Part shown: positions 42,510 through 51,337 of the stretch, piece by piece
Numbering within the stretch: position 1 is the stretch's first letter
How the letters are laid out: each line of letters opens with the position of its first letter
Origin: Vibrio barjaei
Lineage (GTDB): Bacteria > Pseudomonadota > Gammaproteobacteria > Enterobacterales > Vibrionaceae
NCBI RefSeq assembly: GCF_001639065.2
Contig: NZ_LQXO02000042.1
Span: 92,788-156,787 of the forward strand
Reading direction: 5' to 3'
DNA: 64,000 nucleotides
Translations under genes and position numbers: made by a program
Notes under the pieces: model-generated
What the model was told of the DNA's origin: nothing
Database searches by the model: none
The model's input: only the letters and a program-made list of their open reading frames with translations

Positions 42510-43166
42510 ATGAAAGTAATAAATCTAGCCCTTTTGGGATTGGCCGCGAGTACATTTACGCTGCCTACGTTAGCTCAAGAATACATGTTTACCTACTCAA
42601 AGCTTTATTCACAAATGAAGAATAATGCCAAAGACGGCCATGAAGACGTGAAAGTCGGTTTTTTCTTTGTTGATGCAGATAACAAATCACTTTGTACAAT
42701 CGAAAAAGCTTGGATGGAGAAAGAAGAACATTATGAAGATCTTCAAACGAGCGCTGCGAATGAATTACTCGTCCCTTTAGACAGTAATCTAAAGCAAGCA
42801 AACCCGTTGGTGTTTGTGCATACACCGCAGGACAAGCGATGTGACTTCTCTATGGTAGTACTGACCAAACAGCCTTTATCGGGAGAAGTCTCTTACAGTG
42901 AAATAAACAACTTACTGCCTCAAATGCAGACTATGTTAGAAGACCTAGGTGGCATGTTTGCAAGTTGGTTTACTCCTGACGTAGAAGGAGTGACACTTGA
43001 GTTTGCGTCTGACGTATCGGGCTCAATCGCTTTTTCTAATGGTAAAGTACAACCGATCGAGAACGGAAAAGCACAAGTCAAACTAGCGGATATTGGCGAA
43101 AATGGCTATATCACGCTTCCAGCAAAGACACTGCGTGTACTGCCATATCTACCAGCCGCTAAATAA
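42510..43166 (+). CDS. DUF2987-family periplasmic protein
   Basis: 218 residues with a signal peptide (ending Leu-Pro-Thr-Leu-Ala before Gln23). The sequence Tyr-Met-Phe-Thr-Tyr-Ser-Lys-Leu-Tyr-Ser-Gln-Met-Lys-Asn-Asn and the Cys pair match DUF2987 proteins of Vibrio and Shewanella, of unknown function. Third gene of a short operon with a membrane protein and a Bax-like enzyme; a role in the envelope is plausible. Confidence 0.82.
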   Translation: MKVINLALLGLAASTFTLPTLAQEYMFTYSKLYSQMKNNAKDGHEDVKVGFFFVDADNKSLCTIEKAWMEKEEHYEDLQTSAANELLVPLDSNLKQANPLVFVHTPQDKRCDFSMVVLTKQPLSGEVSYSEINNLLPQMQTMLEDLGGMFASWFTPDVEGVTLEFASDVSGSIAFSNGKVQPIENGKAQVKLADIGENGYITLPAKTLRVLPYLPAAK

Positions 43167-43176
43167 ACCTCTAAAT

Positions 43177-43217
43177 ATTCAATCCTCTTTACCTGAGAGG
43201 ATTGAATCCTTCTTTAT
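43177..43217 (+). terminator. Long hairpin terminator after the DUF2987 gene
   Basis: A perfect 12-bp stem ATTCAATCCTCT / AGAGGATTGAAT with a seven-base loop is followed by CCTTCTTT. Confidence 0.75.
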
Positions 43218-43367
43218 GCTTCAAACCCACTTGTAAATCCGCTCAGTGCAACTCAACTTGAAACAACCATTTAATAATGGCAAAAAAGCTCGTATAATCC
43301 ACGCCCCAGATAAACCCTTGATAGGAAATCCAACCGTCGACACCTGTCGGCAATGTGAGAGCCCGCG

Positions 43368-44261
43368 ATGACCCAAATAGATACAAGAAAAGAAACCCTA
43401 GAATTCAACAAACTTCAAAAGCGCCTTAGAAGAAATGTTGGAAACGCGATCATAGATTACAACATGATAGAAGAGAACGATGTTGTAATGGCGTGTATTA
43501 GTGGTGGTAAAGACTCATTTGCGATGCTCGATATCCTGCTGAATCTTCAAAAAGCAGCGCCTATCAAGTTTGATGTTGTGGCCGTAAACTTGGATCAAAA
43601 ACAGCCAGGGTTTCCTGAGCATATTTTGCCTGACTACTTTGAGACGCTAAACATTCCATATTACATTGTGGATAAAGACACCTACTCAGTAGTGAAAGAG
43701 AAGATCCCTGAAGGCAAAACAACATGTGGTTTATGCTCTCGATTACGTCGCGGCACGCTATACTCCTTCGCAGAGAAAATTGGCGCAACGAAAATTGCAT
43801 TGGGTCACCATTTAGATGACATCGTAGAAACCATGTTCCTAAATATGTTCCACGGCTCCCGTCTAAAAGCGATGCCACCAAAACTACGTTCAGACGACGG
43901 TCGTAATGTTGTTATTCGTCCGTTAACGTACTGCCGTGAGAAAGATCTGATTCGCTACGCAGAGCATAAAGAGTTTCCTATTATTCCTTGCAACCTATGT
44001 GGGTCACAAGAAAACTTACAGCGCCAATCAATCAAGGCCATGCTGATTGATTGGGATAAGAAAACTCCAGGGCGTGTAGAGAGTATCTTCAAATCGATTC
44101 AAAACGTTAGCCCAAGCCAGTTAGCTGATCGTGAATTATTTGACTTCGTCAACCTCCCACTTGATCGTGAAGGGGAACGAGAAGCGTACGACTTTAGCGA
44201 AGCGACAGTTTCTTCAACTAATATCGATGAGTCGATGTTTATTGATGTAACCAACATTTAG
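43368..44261 (+). CDS. ttcA: tRNA 2-thiocytidine synthetase TtcA
   Basis: 297 residues. The ATP-pyrophosphatase P-loop Ser-Gly-Gly-Lys-Asp-Ser lies near residue 45; the 4Fe-4S cysteines are in Thr-Cys-Gly-Leu-Cys-Ser and Cys-Asn-Leu-Cys-Gly. It thiolates cytidine 32 in certain tRNAs. A TATAAT -10 box is visible at 43293. Placement next to uspE and fnr is usual in gammaproteobacteria. Confidence 0.95.
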   Translation: MTQIDTRKETLEFNKLQKRLRRNVGNAIIDYNMIEENDVVMACISGGKDSFAMLDILLNLQKAAPIKFDVVAVNLDQKQPGFPEHILPDYFETLNIPYYIVDKDTYSVVKEKIPEGKTTCGLCSRLRRGTLYSFAEKIGATKIALGHHLDDIVETMFLNMFHGSRLKAMPPKLRSDDGRNVVIRPLTYCREKDLIRYAEHKEFPIIPCNLCGSQENLQRQSIKAMLIDWDKKTPGRVESIFKSIQNVSPSQLADRELFDFVNLPLDREGEREAYDFSEATVSSTNIDESMFIDVTNI

Positions 44262-44282
44262 TTACGAAATCTAGTTAAAATA

Positions 44283-44313
44283 ACGCCCCTCGTTAGAGGG
44301 GCGTTTTCTTTTC
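44283..44313 (+). terminator. Terminator after ttcA
   Basis: A 9-bp GC-rich stem ACGCCCCTC / GAGGGGCGT with a four-base loop, then TTTCTTTT. Confidence 0.88.
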
Positions 44314-44444
44314 TGTAGTAGTCATTCTGAATTTATATCTTTAAACTTTCCCAATCCAGAATCTTCTTAAGGGCTCAATGTCCGTTTTAAGTAGACTCCT
44401 GCCTGCCGAGGGGTGACGCACTAATGGAAGTGCAACTAGTACTA

Positions 44445-45389
44445 TTAAGCTTGGCTTGGATCTAACGGACTGATGTAACCTTCAGGTTTCAATGCCATTA
44501 CGTCGCAGTTAATCTTATCTATCACATGTTCCGCCGTATTGCCGATGAACACCGCTGATAAACCCGTACGTCCAGTAGTACCAAGTATGACCATACCTGC
44601 ATCAAGCTGACGTGATACATCAGGGATGATATCTTCCGGCAAGCCTTGTTCAACAATAGTATGCTCTTCTGAATAACCGTGCTTTTGTCTGAGAGCTTTC
44701 ATAGCTGTCAAATGATGACCACGAACTGCATCGGTGTAGGTTGCAGGATCAAACTCAGGAAGCTCGATGGTAATATTTGCTGGAGTGACGGGGTAGGCGT
44801 TAACCAAATAACCCGTTGCGCCAAGGCGTTCAGTTAAGCTATCAAGCTGTTTGACCATACAGTCATTGAGATCGATATGGGTTGGGTTTTCAGAGCCAAC
44901 ATGCACTGATGCAATGATGTTAGCGTGTTCTGGCCAGTCTGAATTTTTAACCAATAATACAGGCACTGGGCATTTTCTTAATAGATGCCAATCTGTCGGA
45001 GTGAAAATGACAGACTCTAAGATGTCATGTTTGCGCGTCGCTTTAATGACAATATCGTGCTTTCCTTCAAACACTTCTTCTACGATGGCGACATAAGGGC
45101 GATTGTGCCAAACAACTTTCACATCGAAATCAAAACTGTCGTCGATAAACGGTTTGGCAACATTGCGCATCCACTCTTCACGTTGCTGAATCACACCGCG
45201 TCGCATTGCATCACGCTCTTCATGCGAAAGCATGGATGTCATATCGTAGGAAAAGTCGTAGATAGATAAGAAGAACGAAATGTGGCTTCTGGATTTACTC
45301 TTCTTAGCAAGTTGAACCGCACGAGCAAGGGCAGGTTGCTCATCGCTATTGAGGTTCGCAACGACGAGGATTTTACTGTAAATGCTCAT
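44445..45389 (-). CDS. uspE: Universal stress protein UspE (tandem Usp domains)
   Basis: 314 residues made of two Usp domains (about 1-150 and 155-310). The second ends with the ATP-binding pattern Gly-Thr-Thr-Gly-Arg-Thr-Gly-Leu-Ser...Gly-Asn-Thr-Ala-Glu. UspE helps cells survive stress and affects aggregation and motility in E. coli. Downstream of fnr on the same strand, as in E. coli and Vibrio. Confidence 0.93.
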   Translation of the reverse strand: MSIYSKILVVANLNSDEQPALARAVQLAKKSKSRSHISFFLSIYDFSYDMTSMLSHEERDAMRRGVIQQREEWMRNVAKPFIDDSFDFDVKVVWHNRPYVAIVEEVFEGKHDIVIKATRKHDILESVIFTPTDWHLLRKCPVPVLLVKNSDWPEHANIIASVHVGSENPTHIDLNDCMVKQLDSLTERLGATGYLVNAYPVTPANITIELPEFDPATYTDAVRGHHLTAMKALRQKHGYSEEHTIVEQGLPEDIIPDVSRQLDAGMVILGTTGRTGLSAVFIGNTAEHVIDKINCDVMALKPEGYISPLDPSQA

Positions 45390-45487
45390 AGATACTCCCT
45401 ACCTATTTGGGCTATAACCTAAATTAACTTTAGCGCAAATCTATGAATCTTTTTAGAAAAATCGGAGAATAGGTAGGTAGAAATTTG

Positions 45488-45515
45488 AAGTGGCTCATCA
45501 TAGAGCCACTTTTTG
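45488..45515. terminator. Hairpin between fnr and uspE
   Basis: A perfect 9-bp stem AAGTGGCTC / GAGCCACTT with a six-base loop. The better T-run is on the plus strand (TTTTTG), though the transcribed genes on both sides run leftward. On the minus strand the stem is followed by CAAATTTC, so as an fnr terminator it would be weak. Confidence 0.5.
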
Positions 45516-45547
45516 AAAGGTTGTAGAGTTCTGATAAAAACGTCAGT

Positions 45548-46294
45548 TTACTCTTTGGTAACGCCAGCCATTTCCATCAAAGCATCGTGATCGATAATGG
45601 TAATGTATTTACCTTTTACGCTTAATACTTCAGATTTTTGGAAGCGTCCCAATAGACGACTGATCGTTTCGACAGTCAGACCAAGGTAGTTACCAATGTC
45701 ACCGCGAGTCATAGTAAGACGGAATTCTCTAGGGCTAAAGCCTCGTTGAGAAAATCGTGTCGACAAGTTATATAAGAAAGCGGCTAAACGTTCCTCTGCG
45801 TTCTTTTTAGAAAGCAGTAGAATCATCTCTTGGTCGCCTTTAATTTCATTCGACATCAAACGCATAATTTGTTGACGAAGCTTAGGCATTTTTCCTGACA
45901 AATCATCTAGAATTTCGTAAGGAATCTCGCAAACCATGGATGTTTCAAGTGCTTGTGCAAAACTAGGGTGCTCATCACCCGTAATTGCGTCAAAACCTAC
46001 AAGGTCACCGGCAAGGTGGAATGCAGTAATTTGCTCGTCACCTTGTTCAGTGATGGTGTAGCTCTTGATTGTGCCAGAGCGAATAGCATAGAGAGACTTA
46101 AGTTCATCACCCGCTTTAAAAAGCTCTTGGCCTTTTTGAATTGGCTTTTTACGTTCAATGATTTGGTCGAGTTGATCGAGCTCAGATTCATTCAAAGTAA
46201 AGGGGATACACAGCTGACTAATACTACAATCTTGACAATGGATGGCACAGCCACCGGACTGAATACGTTTTGCTACAGGTTTTTCAGAAATCAT
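45548..46294 (-). CDS. fnr: Anaerobic regulator FNR
   Basis: 248 residues. N-terminal cysteines 16, 20, 23 and 29 include the three cluster ligands, with the fourth in Met-Val-Cys-Glu-Ile-Pro near residue 120. A cyclic-nucleotide-like beta roll and dimer helix are followed by the CRP/FNR HTH, with recognition helix Thr-Val-Glu-Thr-Ile-Ser-Arg-Leu-Leu, the E-x-x-S-R pattern that reads TTGAT. It senses oxygen by its 4Fe-4S cluster and controls anaerobic respiration genes. A perfect FNR box sits just upstream. Confidence 0.96.
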   Translation of the reverse strand: MISEKPVAKRIQSGGCAIHCQDCSISQLCIPFTLNESELDQLDQIIERKKPIQKGQELFKAGDELKSLYAIRSGTIKSYTITEQGDEQITAFHLAGDLVGFDAITGDEHPSFAQALETSMVCEIPYEILDDLSGKMPKLRQQIMRLMSNEIKGDQEMILLLSKKNAEERLAAFLYNLSTRFSQRGFSPREFRLTMTRGDIGNYLGLTVETISRLLGRFQKSEVLSVKGKYITIIDHDALMEMAGVTKE

Positions 46295-46310
46295 AACAAC
46301 CTTTCACTAT

Positions 46311-46324
46311 TTGATGTACATCAA
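46311..46324. promoter_or_regulatory. FNR box upstream of fnr
   Basis: TTGATGTACATCAA is a perfect match to TTGAT-N4-ATCAA, 17 bp before the fnr start codon, a position that suits repression of its own gene. Confidence 0.85.
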
Positions 46325-46385
46325 GATTTTATCATTCATTACCCCTTAAGGGTAGCTAAAAAATCAATGATAAAACAATCATCTA

Positions 46386-47060
46386 TTAGTTTGCGTTAAA
46401 AATCATCACCGATTCATAACCTGTATACAGGCCATATACAAGTATAGAAATCGCTGCGATATTACGGAATATGAGCGAATTTTGCAGGTTTTTTAATTTT
46501 GTTGCGCTCGTCCCAACAAGTAGCATCGCTGGCAGTGTACCTAGTCCAAACGCTAACATGGTGGCTGCACCGCCCAATGCGCTTCCAGAAACCGCAGCCC
46601 ACGTCAATGTTGAATAGACAAGTCCACAAGGCAGCCAACCCCAAAGAAAACCAAAGGGGATAGCATAGCTGCTGTGCTTTAAAGGAAGTAATTGGTTTGC
46701 GAAAGGTGAAATTCGTTTCCATAACGACTGACCCAGCTTTTCAACAACTAACAAGCCATTCCACCAACGCCCTACATAGAAGGCAAGCAACACCATAAAG
46801 GCGGCTGCAATGATGCGCAAAATAGCAAGTGCATGATTAAACTGGGAAAGCGACGCAATCCCTGCAATCGTTCCTCCTACAACACTACCTATCAATGCAT
46901 AACTGATCAAACGGCCAAGATTGTAATTGACGATAAGAGTGGTAGCGGTTTTATTCGGTTGTCCAATAGAAAGGAGGGAGGCTATGCCACCACACATTCC
47001 CATGCAGTGACCGGCGCCGAGTAAGCCGATAGTAAAGGCGCCTAATAGATCCAATGTCAC
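46386..47060 (-). CDS. TauE/SafE-like membrane protein of the cco region
   Basis: 224 residues, six to seven membrane helices. The N-terminus Gly-Ala-Gly-His-Cys-Met-Gly-Met-Cys-Gly-Gly holds a membrane-embedded HCxxxC metal-binding-like motif. Usually annotated 'sulfite exporter TauE/SafE family', but in the cbb3 gene cluster a part in copper supply to the oxidase is more likely (inference). It overlaps the ccoS stop by 4 bp. Confidence 0.88.
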   Translation of the reverse strand: MTLDLLGAFTIGLLGAGHCMGMCGGIASLLSIGQPNKTATTLIVNYNLGRLISYALIGSVVGGTIAGIASLSQFNHALAILRIIAAAFMVLLAFYVGRWWNGLLVVEKLGQSLWKRISPFANQLLPLKHSSYAIPFGFLWGWLPCGLVYSTLTWAAVSGSALGGAATMLAFGLGTLPAMLLVGTSATKLKNLQNSLIFRNIAAISILVYGLYTGYESVMIFNAN

Positions 47061-47236
47061 TCTTTTGAACCCTTCTTGGTATCCTTTTTCTGCTCTACAT
47101 CTTCGTCAAACAGAATATTGTGACCTTGTCTTTCAAGATCTTCAAACTGCTCACTCTTTACTGCCCATAGGAAAATACCAACTGCGACACAAACTAAGAC
47201 AATGGCAATTGGGATCAATATATAGATGCTTTCCAT
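47057..47236 (-). CDS. ccoS: cbb3 oxidase maturation protein CcoS
   Basis: 59 residues from the ATG at 47236, starting MESIYILIPIAIVLVCVAVG: one membrane helix, then Ala-Val-Lys-Ser-Glu-Gln-Phe-Glu-Asp-Leu-Glu, the CcoS signature, and a charged tail. One base separates it from the ccoI stop. Needed for cofactor insertion into cbb3 oxidase. Confidence 0.9.
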   Translation of the reverse strand: MESIYILIPIAIVLVCVAVGIFLWAVKSEQFEDLERQGHNILFDEDVEQKKDTKKGSKE

Positions 47237-47237
47237 G

Positions 47238-49607
47238 TTACTTACCTTCTTCTTTGAGCAAGCGCAGCGAGTTTGAAACAACGATGATAGAACTCGCTGA
47301 CATTCCTACTACTGCGATGTAGGGCGCGACAAGGCCAGCAACCGCAAGAGGTAGGATGAGAAGATTATACCCTAAAGACCAAGCTAGGTTCTCTCTAATA
47401 ATCTTTCTTGTTCTTATCGCTAATTCTCGTGCAGTCAAGATCTTATCAAGTCGGTCTCCTAGTAACACTAAATCTGCCGAAGCTTTAGCAACGTCTGTAC
47501 CGCCACCCATAGCGATAGACAGGTGAGCACCCGCCAGAGTTGGAGCATCATTAATACCATCGCCGATCATCATGGATACATCGTTACTACCCAGAGACTT
47601 AAGATAGTCTAGCTTGTCACTTGGTGAAGCACTGGCGACTACGTCATCGATGCCCACCTCTTTTGCTACTACTTCGGCATTTGCCATCGTATCGCCAGTT
47701 AATAATGTGGTTTTAACACCTGCTGCACGCATCTTATCAATAAACTCAGCAGCTTCTTTGCGAATCGGATCTCGGTAGATAAATGTCGCTACATGTTCTC
47801 CATTAATAGACATGTATACGCTGTTACGAGCATTATCGGTTCTACCAAGTACAAAAGAAGCATTGCCAATTTTAACTAGGGAATCATGGAAATATCCCGT
47901 AAGCCCTGAACCTATAACGTTTTCTACGCTGCTCACCACTAATTCACGGTTTAAGTATGGTTTAAACGCGCGAGCAATAGGATGATTAGCATGACTTTCA
48001 AGAGAGGCGGCTAACTCCAACGCCTGCTGCTCTGATAAATCACCAAACAAATTGGTTTTAGCAATTTCGATGTCGCCATGTGTCAACGTTCCCGTTTTAT
48101 CGACAACAAGATGATTTACCTTACATAGGGTCTCAAAGACATGACCTCTACGAGACAAAATGCCGAGAGTGCCCATTCTTGAACTAGAGCAAGTAATCGC
48201 TGTTGGAGTCGCCAGCGAAAGCGCACAAGGGCAGGTTGCAACAAGAACAGACAACATGATCCAGAATGCGTCGTCCGGCTTAGTCTGATGCCAATAGAAC
48301 CATGTTCCTGCGGCAATAATTAATATAATTGCCACAAAATAGCGTGCAACGATATCGGCAATTTCAGCTATCTTGGGCTTAGTTAACTGCGCTTCATCTT
48401 GCAACCTCACAATGCTTGAGATCATGGAGTCAGCTTTGGTCGAGCGCACTTCCAAGTCGAAAGCTTCATCGCCATTCAGCGTACCTGCATACACAAAGTC
48501 GTCTTTGGTTTTAACTACAGGCAGAGATTCACCAGTCAGCATAGATTCATCGATATGAATACGACCACTGAGCACGACCCCGTCTGCTGGGATATGTTCA
48601 CCAGGTAGTACTTTGATCTGGTCACCGATTTGCAGCGATTTTACTGGTACTTGGTCGCCATCTAATTTGTTAGCTATCGCAGGGACAAGCTTAAGCAGGT
48701 TACCGCTTGCTGCTGCTGCCTTACGACGAGCACGCATTTCTAGGTACCGTCCAACGAGCAAGAAGAAGGTGAACATGGAGATCGATTCAAAGAACACTTC
48801 ACCTTTTTCAGCCACGGTAGCAACTAAACTGGCCACATAAGCAAGAATGAGAGCGATGGAGACAGGAACATCCATCCCTAGTGTTCGACCCTTAATACTT
48901 CTCCAAGCATTGATATAAAAAGGTAGGGCGGAATATAGAAGAACAGGCGTTGCGAATATCAAACTGACCCATCGGAAATAGTTTTTAAACTCCGGTTCTA
49001 AATCCCCAAACACCTCTAGATACAATGCCACTGCAAGCATCATAACTTGCATGGTGGCAAGACCAGCAATACCAAGACGATATAGATACTGCTTCATCGT
49101 AGCGTGGTAAGCAGCCTCTTGTTTATCTGCCTCAAAAGGAGCTGCTTTGTAGCCTAAAGAATGGATAGAAGAAAGCAGTTGGCTGAGTTGTGTTTTGGTT
49201 TTGTCCCACTTAAGTAGGGCACGGTTGGTGGTCGTATTAACGCGAATAGACAACACACCAGGCTCGACAGCCATACGCTTTTCTATTAACCACGCACAAG
49301 CCGCACAGGATACACCATCAAGTGACAACGTCACTTCATTGGTGTCTTCGTTGTTCCGTACAAATTCAGCTTGTACATCTTCATTGTCATAATGAATTAG
49401 CGACCGCAATTGTTCTGGGACCAGATCCGCTTTCTCTGCCGGTGCAGTTCGATATTGGTAGTAGGAGACTAATCCACTATCTACGATGGTTTGAGCCACG
49501 CTTTCGCAGCCGGGACAACACATGTCTCGTTCTGCACCTAATATATCTACGCTGAAGTTCGTGTTGGCTGGTACATCTTCACCGCAGTGATAACACGTCT
49601 TACACAT
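47238..49607 (-). CDS. ccoI: Copper-translocating P-type ATPase CcoI (FixI)
   Basis: 789 residues. The N-terminus has Cys-Tyr-His-Cys-Gly and Cys-Cys-Pro-Gly-Cys metal sites, then an HMA domain with Ser-Cys-Ala-Ala-Cys. Membrane helices carry the Cys-Pro-Cys copper motif (Ala-Thr-Cys-Pro-Cys-Ala-Leu); the phosphorylation site is Asp-Lys-Thr-Gly-Thr-Leu-Thr and the hinge Gly-Asp-Gly-Ile-Asn-Asp-Ala-Pro. It exports copper to the periplasm for CcoN assembly. Three bases from ccoH. Confidence 0.95.
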   Translation of the reverse strand: MCKTCYHCGEDVPANTNFSVDILGAERDMCCPGCESVAQTIVDSGLVSYYQYRTAPAEKADLVPEQLRSLIHYDNEDVQAEFVRNNEDTNEVTLSLDGVSCAACAWLIEKRMAVEPGVLSIRVNTTTNRALLKWDKTKTQLSQLLSSIHSLGYKAAPFEADKQEAAYHATMKQYLYRLGIAGLATMQVMMLAVALYLEVFGDLEPEFKNYFRWVSLIFATPVLLYSALPFYINAWRSIKGRTLGMDVPVSIALILAYVASLVATVAEKGEVFFESISMFTFFLLVGRYLEMRARRKAAAASGNLLKLVPAIANKLDGDQVPVKSLQIGDQIKVLPGEHIPADGVVLSGRIHIDESMLTGESLPVVKTKDDFVYAGTLNGDEAFDLEVRSTKADSMISSIVRLQDEAQLTKPKIAEIADIVARYFVAIILIIAAGTWFYWHQTKPDDAFWIMLSVLVATCPCALSLATPTAITCSSSRMGTLGILSRRGHVFETLCKVNHLVVDKTGTLTHGDIEIAKTNLFGDLSEQQALELAASLESHANHPIARAFKPYLNRELVVSSVENVIGSGLTGYFHDSLVKIGNASFVLGRTDNARNSVYMSINGEHVATFIYRDPIRKEAAEFIDKMRAAGVKTTLLTGDTMANAEVVAKEVGIDDVVASASPSDKLDYLKSLGSNDVSMMIGDGINDAPTLAGAHLSIAMGGGTDVAKASADLVLLGDRLDKILTARELAIRTRKIIRENLAWSLGYNLLILPLAVAGLVAPYIAVVGMSASSIIVVSNSLRLLKEEGK

Positions 49608-49610
49608 AAT

Positions 49611-50090
49611 CTAATCTAACAACACTACATCAGTTTCAGTTGGAAAAGTAACTCGACCTTGAACCATCCACGCTTGGTCATGTGGCTGTAGTTCAACGAA
49701 CCAAGGTCCTTGCACATCATGGTCTAATACAAGGCGATAAGTGCCTTTAGCATCGGCAGTTAAGAGTTTTTCGAAGTCTCTATCTGGCAGAGTACGGTGA
49801 GTAAAAGTCGCAGTGAGAGCCGGGAAGTGGGGCAGTTGACCTTTCTGAAGTGTAATCAGAATAGTATCTCCAGCAGACGAAATCGTGGCATTTAGGCCCA
49901 ATTCTTTAGCGACATTAATCTTGGTTAGATCAACGTTAATTCCCTTGCCTTTTTTATAGTAATCCTCGGCAACCAGATTGACTTTGTTATCTAATAACAG
50001 CGAAATTCTGTAGACAGTTGCAATCACAACGATAAGCGGCAACGCGATTAGAAACCACGGCCAGAATTGTTTATACCAAGGCTTTACCAT
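49611..50090 (-). CDS. ccoH: cbb3 oxidase assembly protein CcoH (FixH)
   Basis: 159 residues with one membrane helix (about 12-32) followed by a periplasmic domain with Tyr-Tyr-Lys-Lys-Gly-Lys, the FixH-family segment. It helps assemble the oxidase. It starts downstream of a terminator-like hairpin that follows ccoP. A ccoG gene is often found between ccoP and ccoH but is absent here. Confidence 0.88.
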   Translation of the reverse strand: MVKPWYKQFWPWFLIALPLIVVIATVYRISLLLDNKVNLVAEDYYKKGKGINVDLTKINVAKELGLNATISSAGDTILITLQKGQLPHFPALTATFTHRTLPDRDFEKLLTADAKGTYRLVLDHDVQGPWFVELQPHDQAWMVQGRVTFPTETDVVLLD

Positions 50091-50137
50091 AAAAAAGTTC
50101 TCAACAGCTAACTAAGAAAGAAATTATAATTTATCTA

Positions 50138-50166
50138 GAAAAGACAGCCCCTTACAAGGGGCTGTT
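50138..50166 (-). terminator. Terminator between ccoP and ccoH
   Basis: On the minus strand a 10-bp stem ACAGCCCCTT / AAGGGGCTGT with a two-base loop is followed by CTTTTCT. It would end most ccoNOQP transcripts before the assembly genes. Confidence 0.75.
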
Positions 50167-50179
50167 ATTGAAATGTTAC

Positions 50180-51154
50180 TTATTTGTCGGAATTACTTAG
50201 GCTCCAAACGTACGCTGAAACCAGCTGTACTTTTTCTTCACCTAGAATGTCATTCCATGCTGGCATAACACCAGAACGACCATTCATGACTGTTTCAGTC
50301 ACAGCAGCACGAGAATCGCCAAATAGCCAAACTTGGTCAGTCAGGTCAGGAGCACCTACAGCAGGGTTACCTTTACCGTCTGTACCGTGACACGCTGCAC
50401 AGACTACAAAACGAGCTTTGCCTGCTTCTGCTTCACGCGCGTTAACTTTACGACCTGATAGGCTAAGTGTATAGCTGACTACTTCACGTACGCCATCTTC
50501 GCCCAACGCATCTTTCCACGCTGGCATTTGACCGATACGACCTTGCATAACAGTAGTTACGATAGCTTCTGGTTCACCACCATATAGCCACGCATCGTCC
50601 GTTAGATTAGGGAAGCCAGTTTGACCACGCGCATCTGAGCCGTGACATTGAGAGCAGTTTTGTAGGAACAAACGTTGACCTACTTTGATTGCTTCGCTGT
50701 CTGCTGCGATCTCTGGGATAGGGCGCAACGCACCATCCGAAGACTTCGCTAAACGGTTGAATGCCTCACCAAAGTGAGTTTCTGCGTCATCTAGCTCTTT
50801 TGCATACTGTACAAGAGACTTATTGCTCTGTGCAGCGGCAATCGATGCCTTTGACTCTTCAATCGAACGTACTGTTTGGTCCGAACTTTGCCAGCCTAGA
50901 AGGCCTTTGTAGCTACCTAGACCCGGATATAGCGCGAGGTAGATAGCTGCAAATACGAACGTACCGACGAACAAATAAGTCCACCACTTAGGCAGTGGGT
51001 TGTTTAGTTCACGAATACCATCGTACTCGTGTCCCATATCTTCGCCTTCTTCGACACCCATTTTGTCGCGAACACACCAATACAGGATAGCTGCACAACC
51101 AAGCAACGTGCCGACAGTGATGACAATAATCCATAGACTCCAGAATGTAGTCAT
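50180..51154 (-). CDS. ccoP: cbb3 oxidase dihaem cytochrome c subunit CcoP
   Basis: 324 residues with an N-terminal membrane helix pair and two haem c sites, Cys-Ser-Gln-Cys-His and Cys-Ala-Ala-Cys-His. It feeds electrons to the CcoN centre. Its ATG shares bases with the ccoQ stop (TAATGA). Confidence 0.96.
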   Translation of the reverse strand: MTTFWSLWIIVITVGTLLGCAAILYWCVRDKMGVEEGEDMGHEYDGIRELNNPLPKWWTYLFVGTFVFAAIYLALYPGLGSYKGLLGWQSSDQTVRSIEESKASIAAAQSNKSLVQYAKELDDAETHFGEAFNRLAKSSDGALRPIPEIAADSEAIKVGQRLFLQNCSQCHGSDARGQTGFPNLTDDAWLYGGEPEAIVTTVMQGRIGQMPAWKDALGEDGVREVVSYTLSLSGRKVNAREAEAGKARFVVCAACHGTDGKGNPAVGAPDLTDQVWLFGDSRAAVTETVMNGRSGVMPAWNDILGEEKVQLVSAYVWSLSNSDK

Positions 51155-51327
51155 TACTTAGTCACTCCTTTTTCTTCGGAGGTGGGTTTTTGCTCGTCAG
51201 CGAATACTAGGTTTGCATCTTCTTCGAATCGTGATTTACGGCTTTTACCGAAAGCCCACCACACAACACCGATAAAGCTCGCGAACAAAACTATGGTCCA
51301 AATACTGTGAATAGTACCGATATCCAT
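51154..51327 (-). CDS. ccoQ: cbb3 oxidase small subunit CcoQ
   Basis: 57 residues, read directly from the DNA: starts MDIGTIHSIWTIVLFASFIG, one membrane helix followed by Val-Val-Trp-Trp-Ala-Phe-Gly-Lys-Ser-Arg-Lys and an acidic tail ending Gly-Val-Thr-Lys. This is the typical CcoQ/FixQ form. AAGGAGGGG lies just before the ATG. It stabilises the oxidase and lies between ccoO (10 bases) and ccoP (1-base overlap). Confidence 0.93.
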   Translation of the reverse strand: MDIGTIHSIWTIVLFASFIGVVWWAFGKSRKSRFEEDANLVFADEQKPTSEEKGVTK

Positions 51328-51337
51328 AAGCCCCTCC

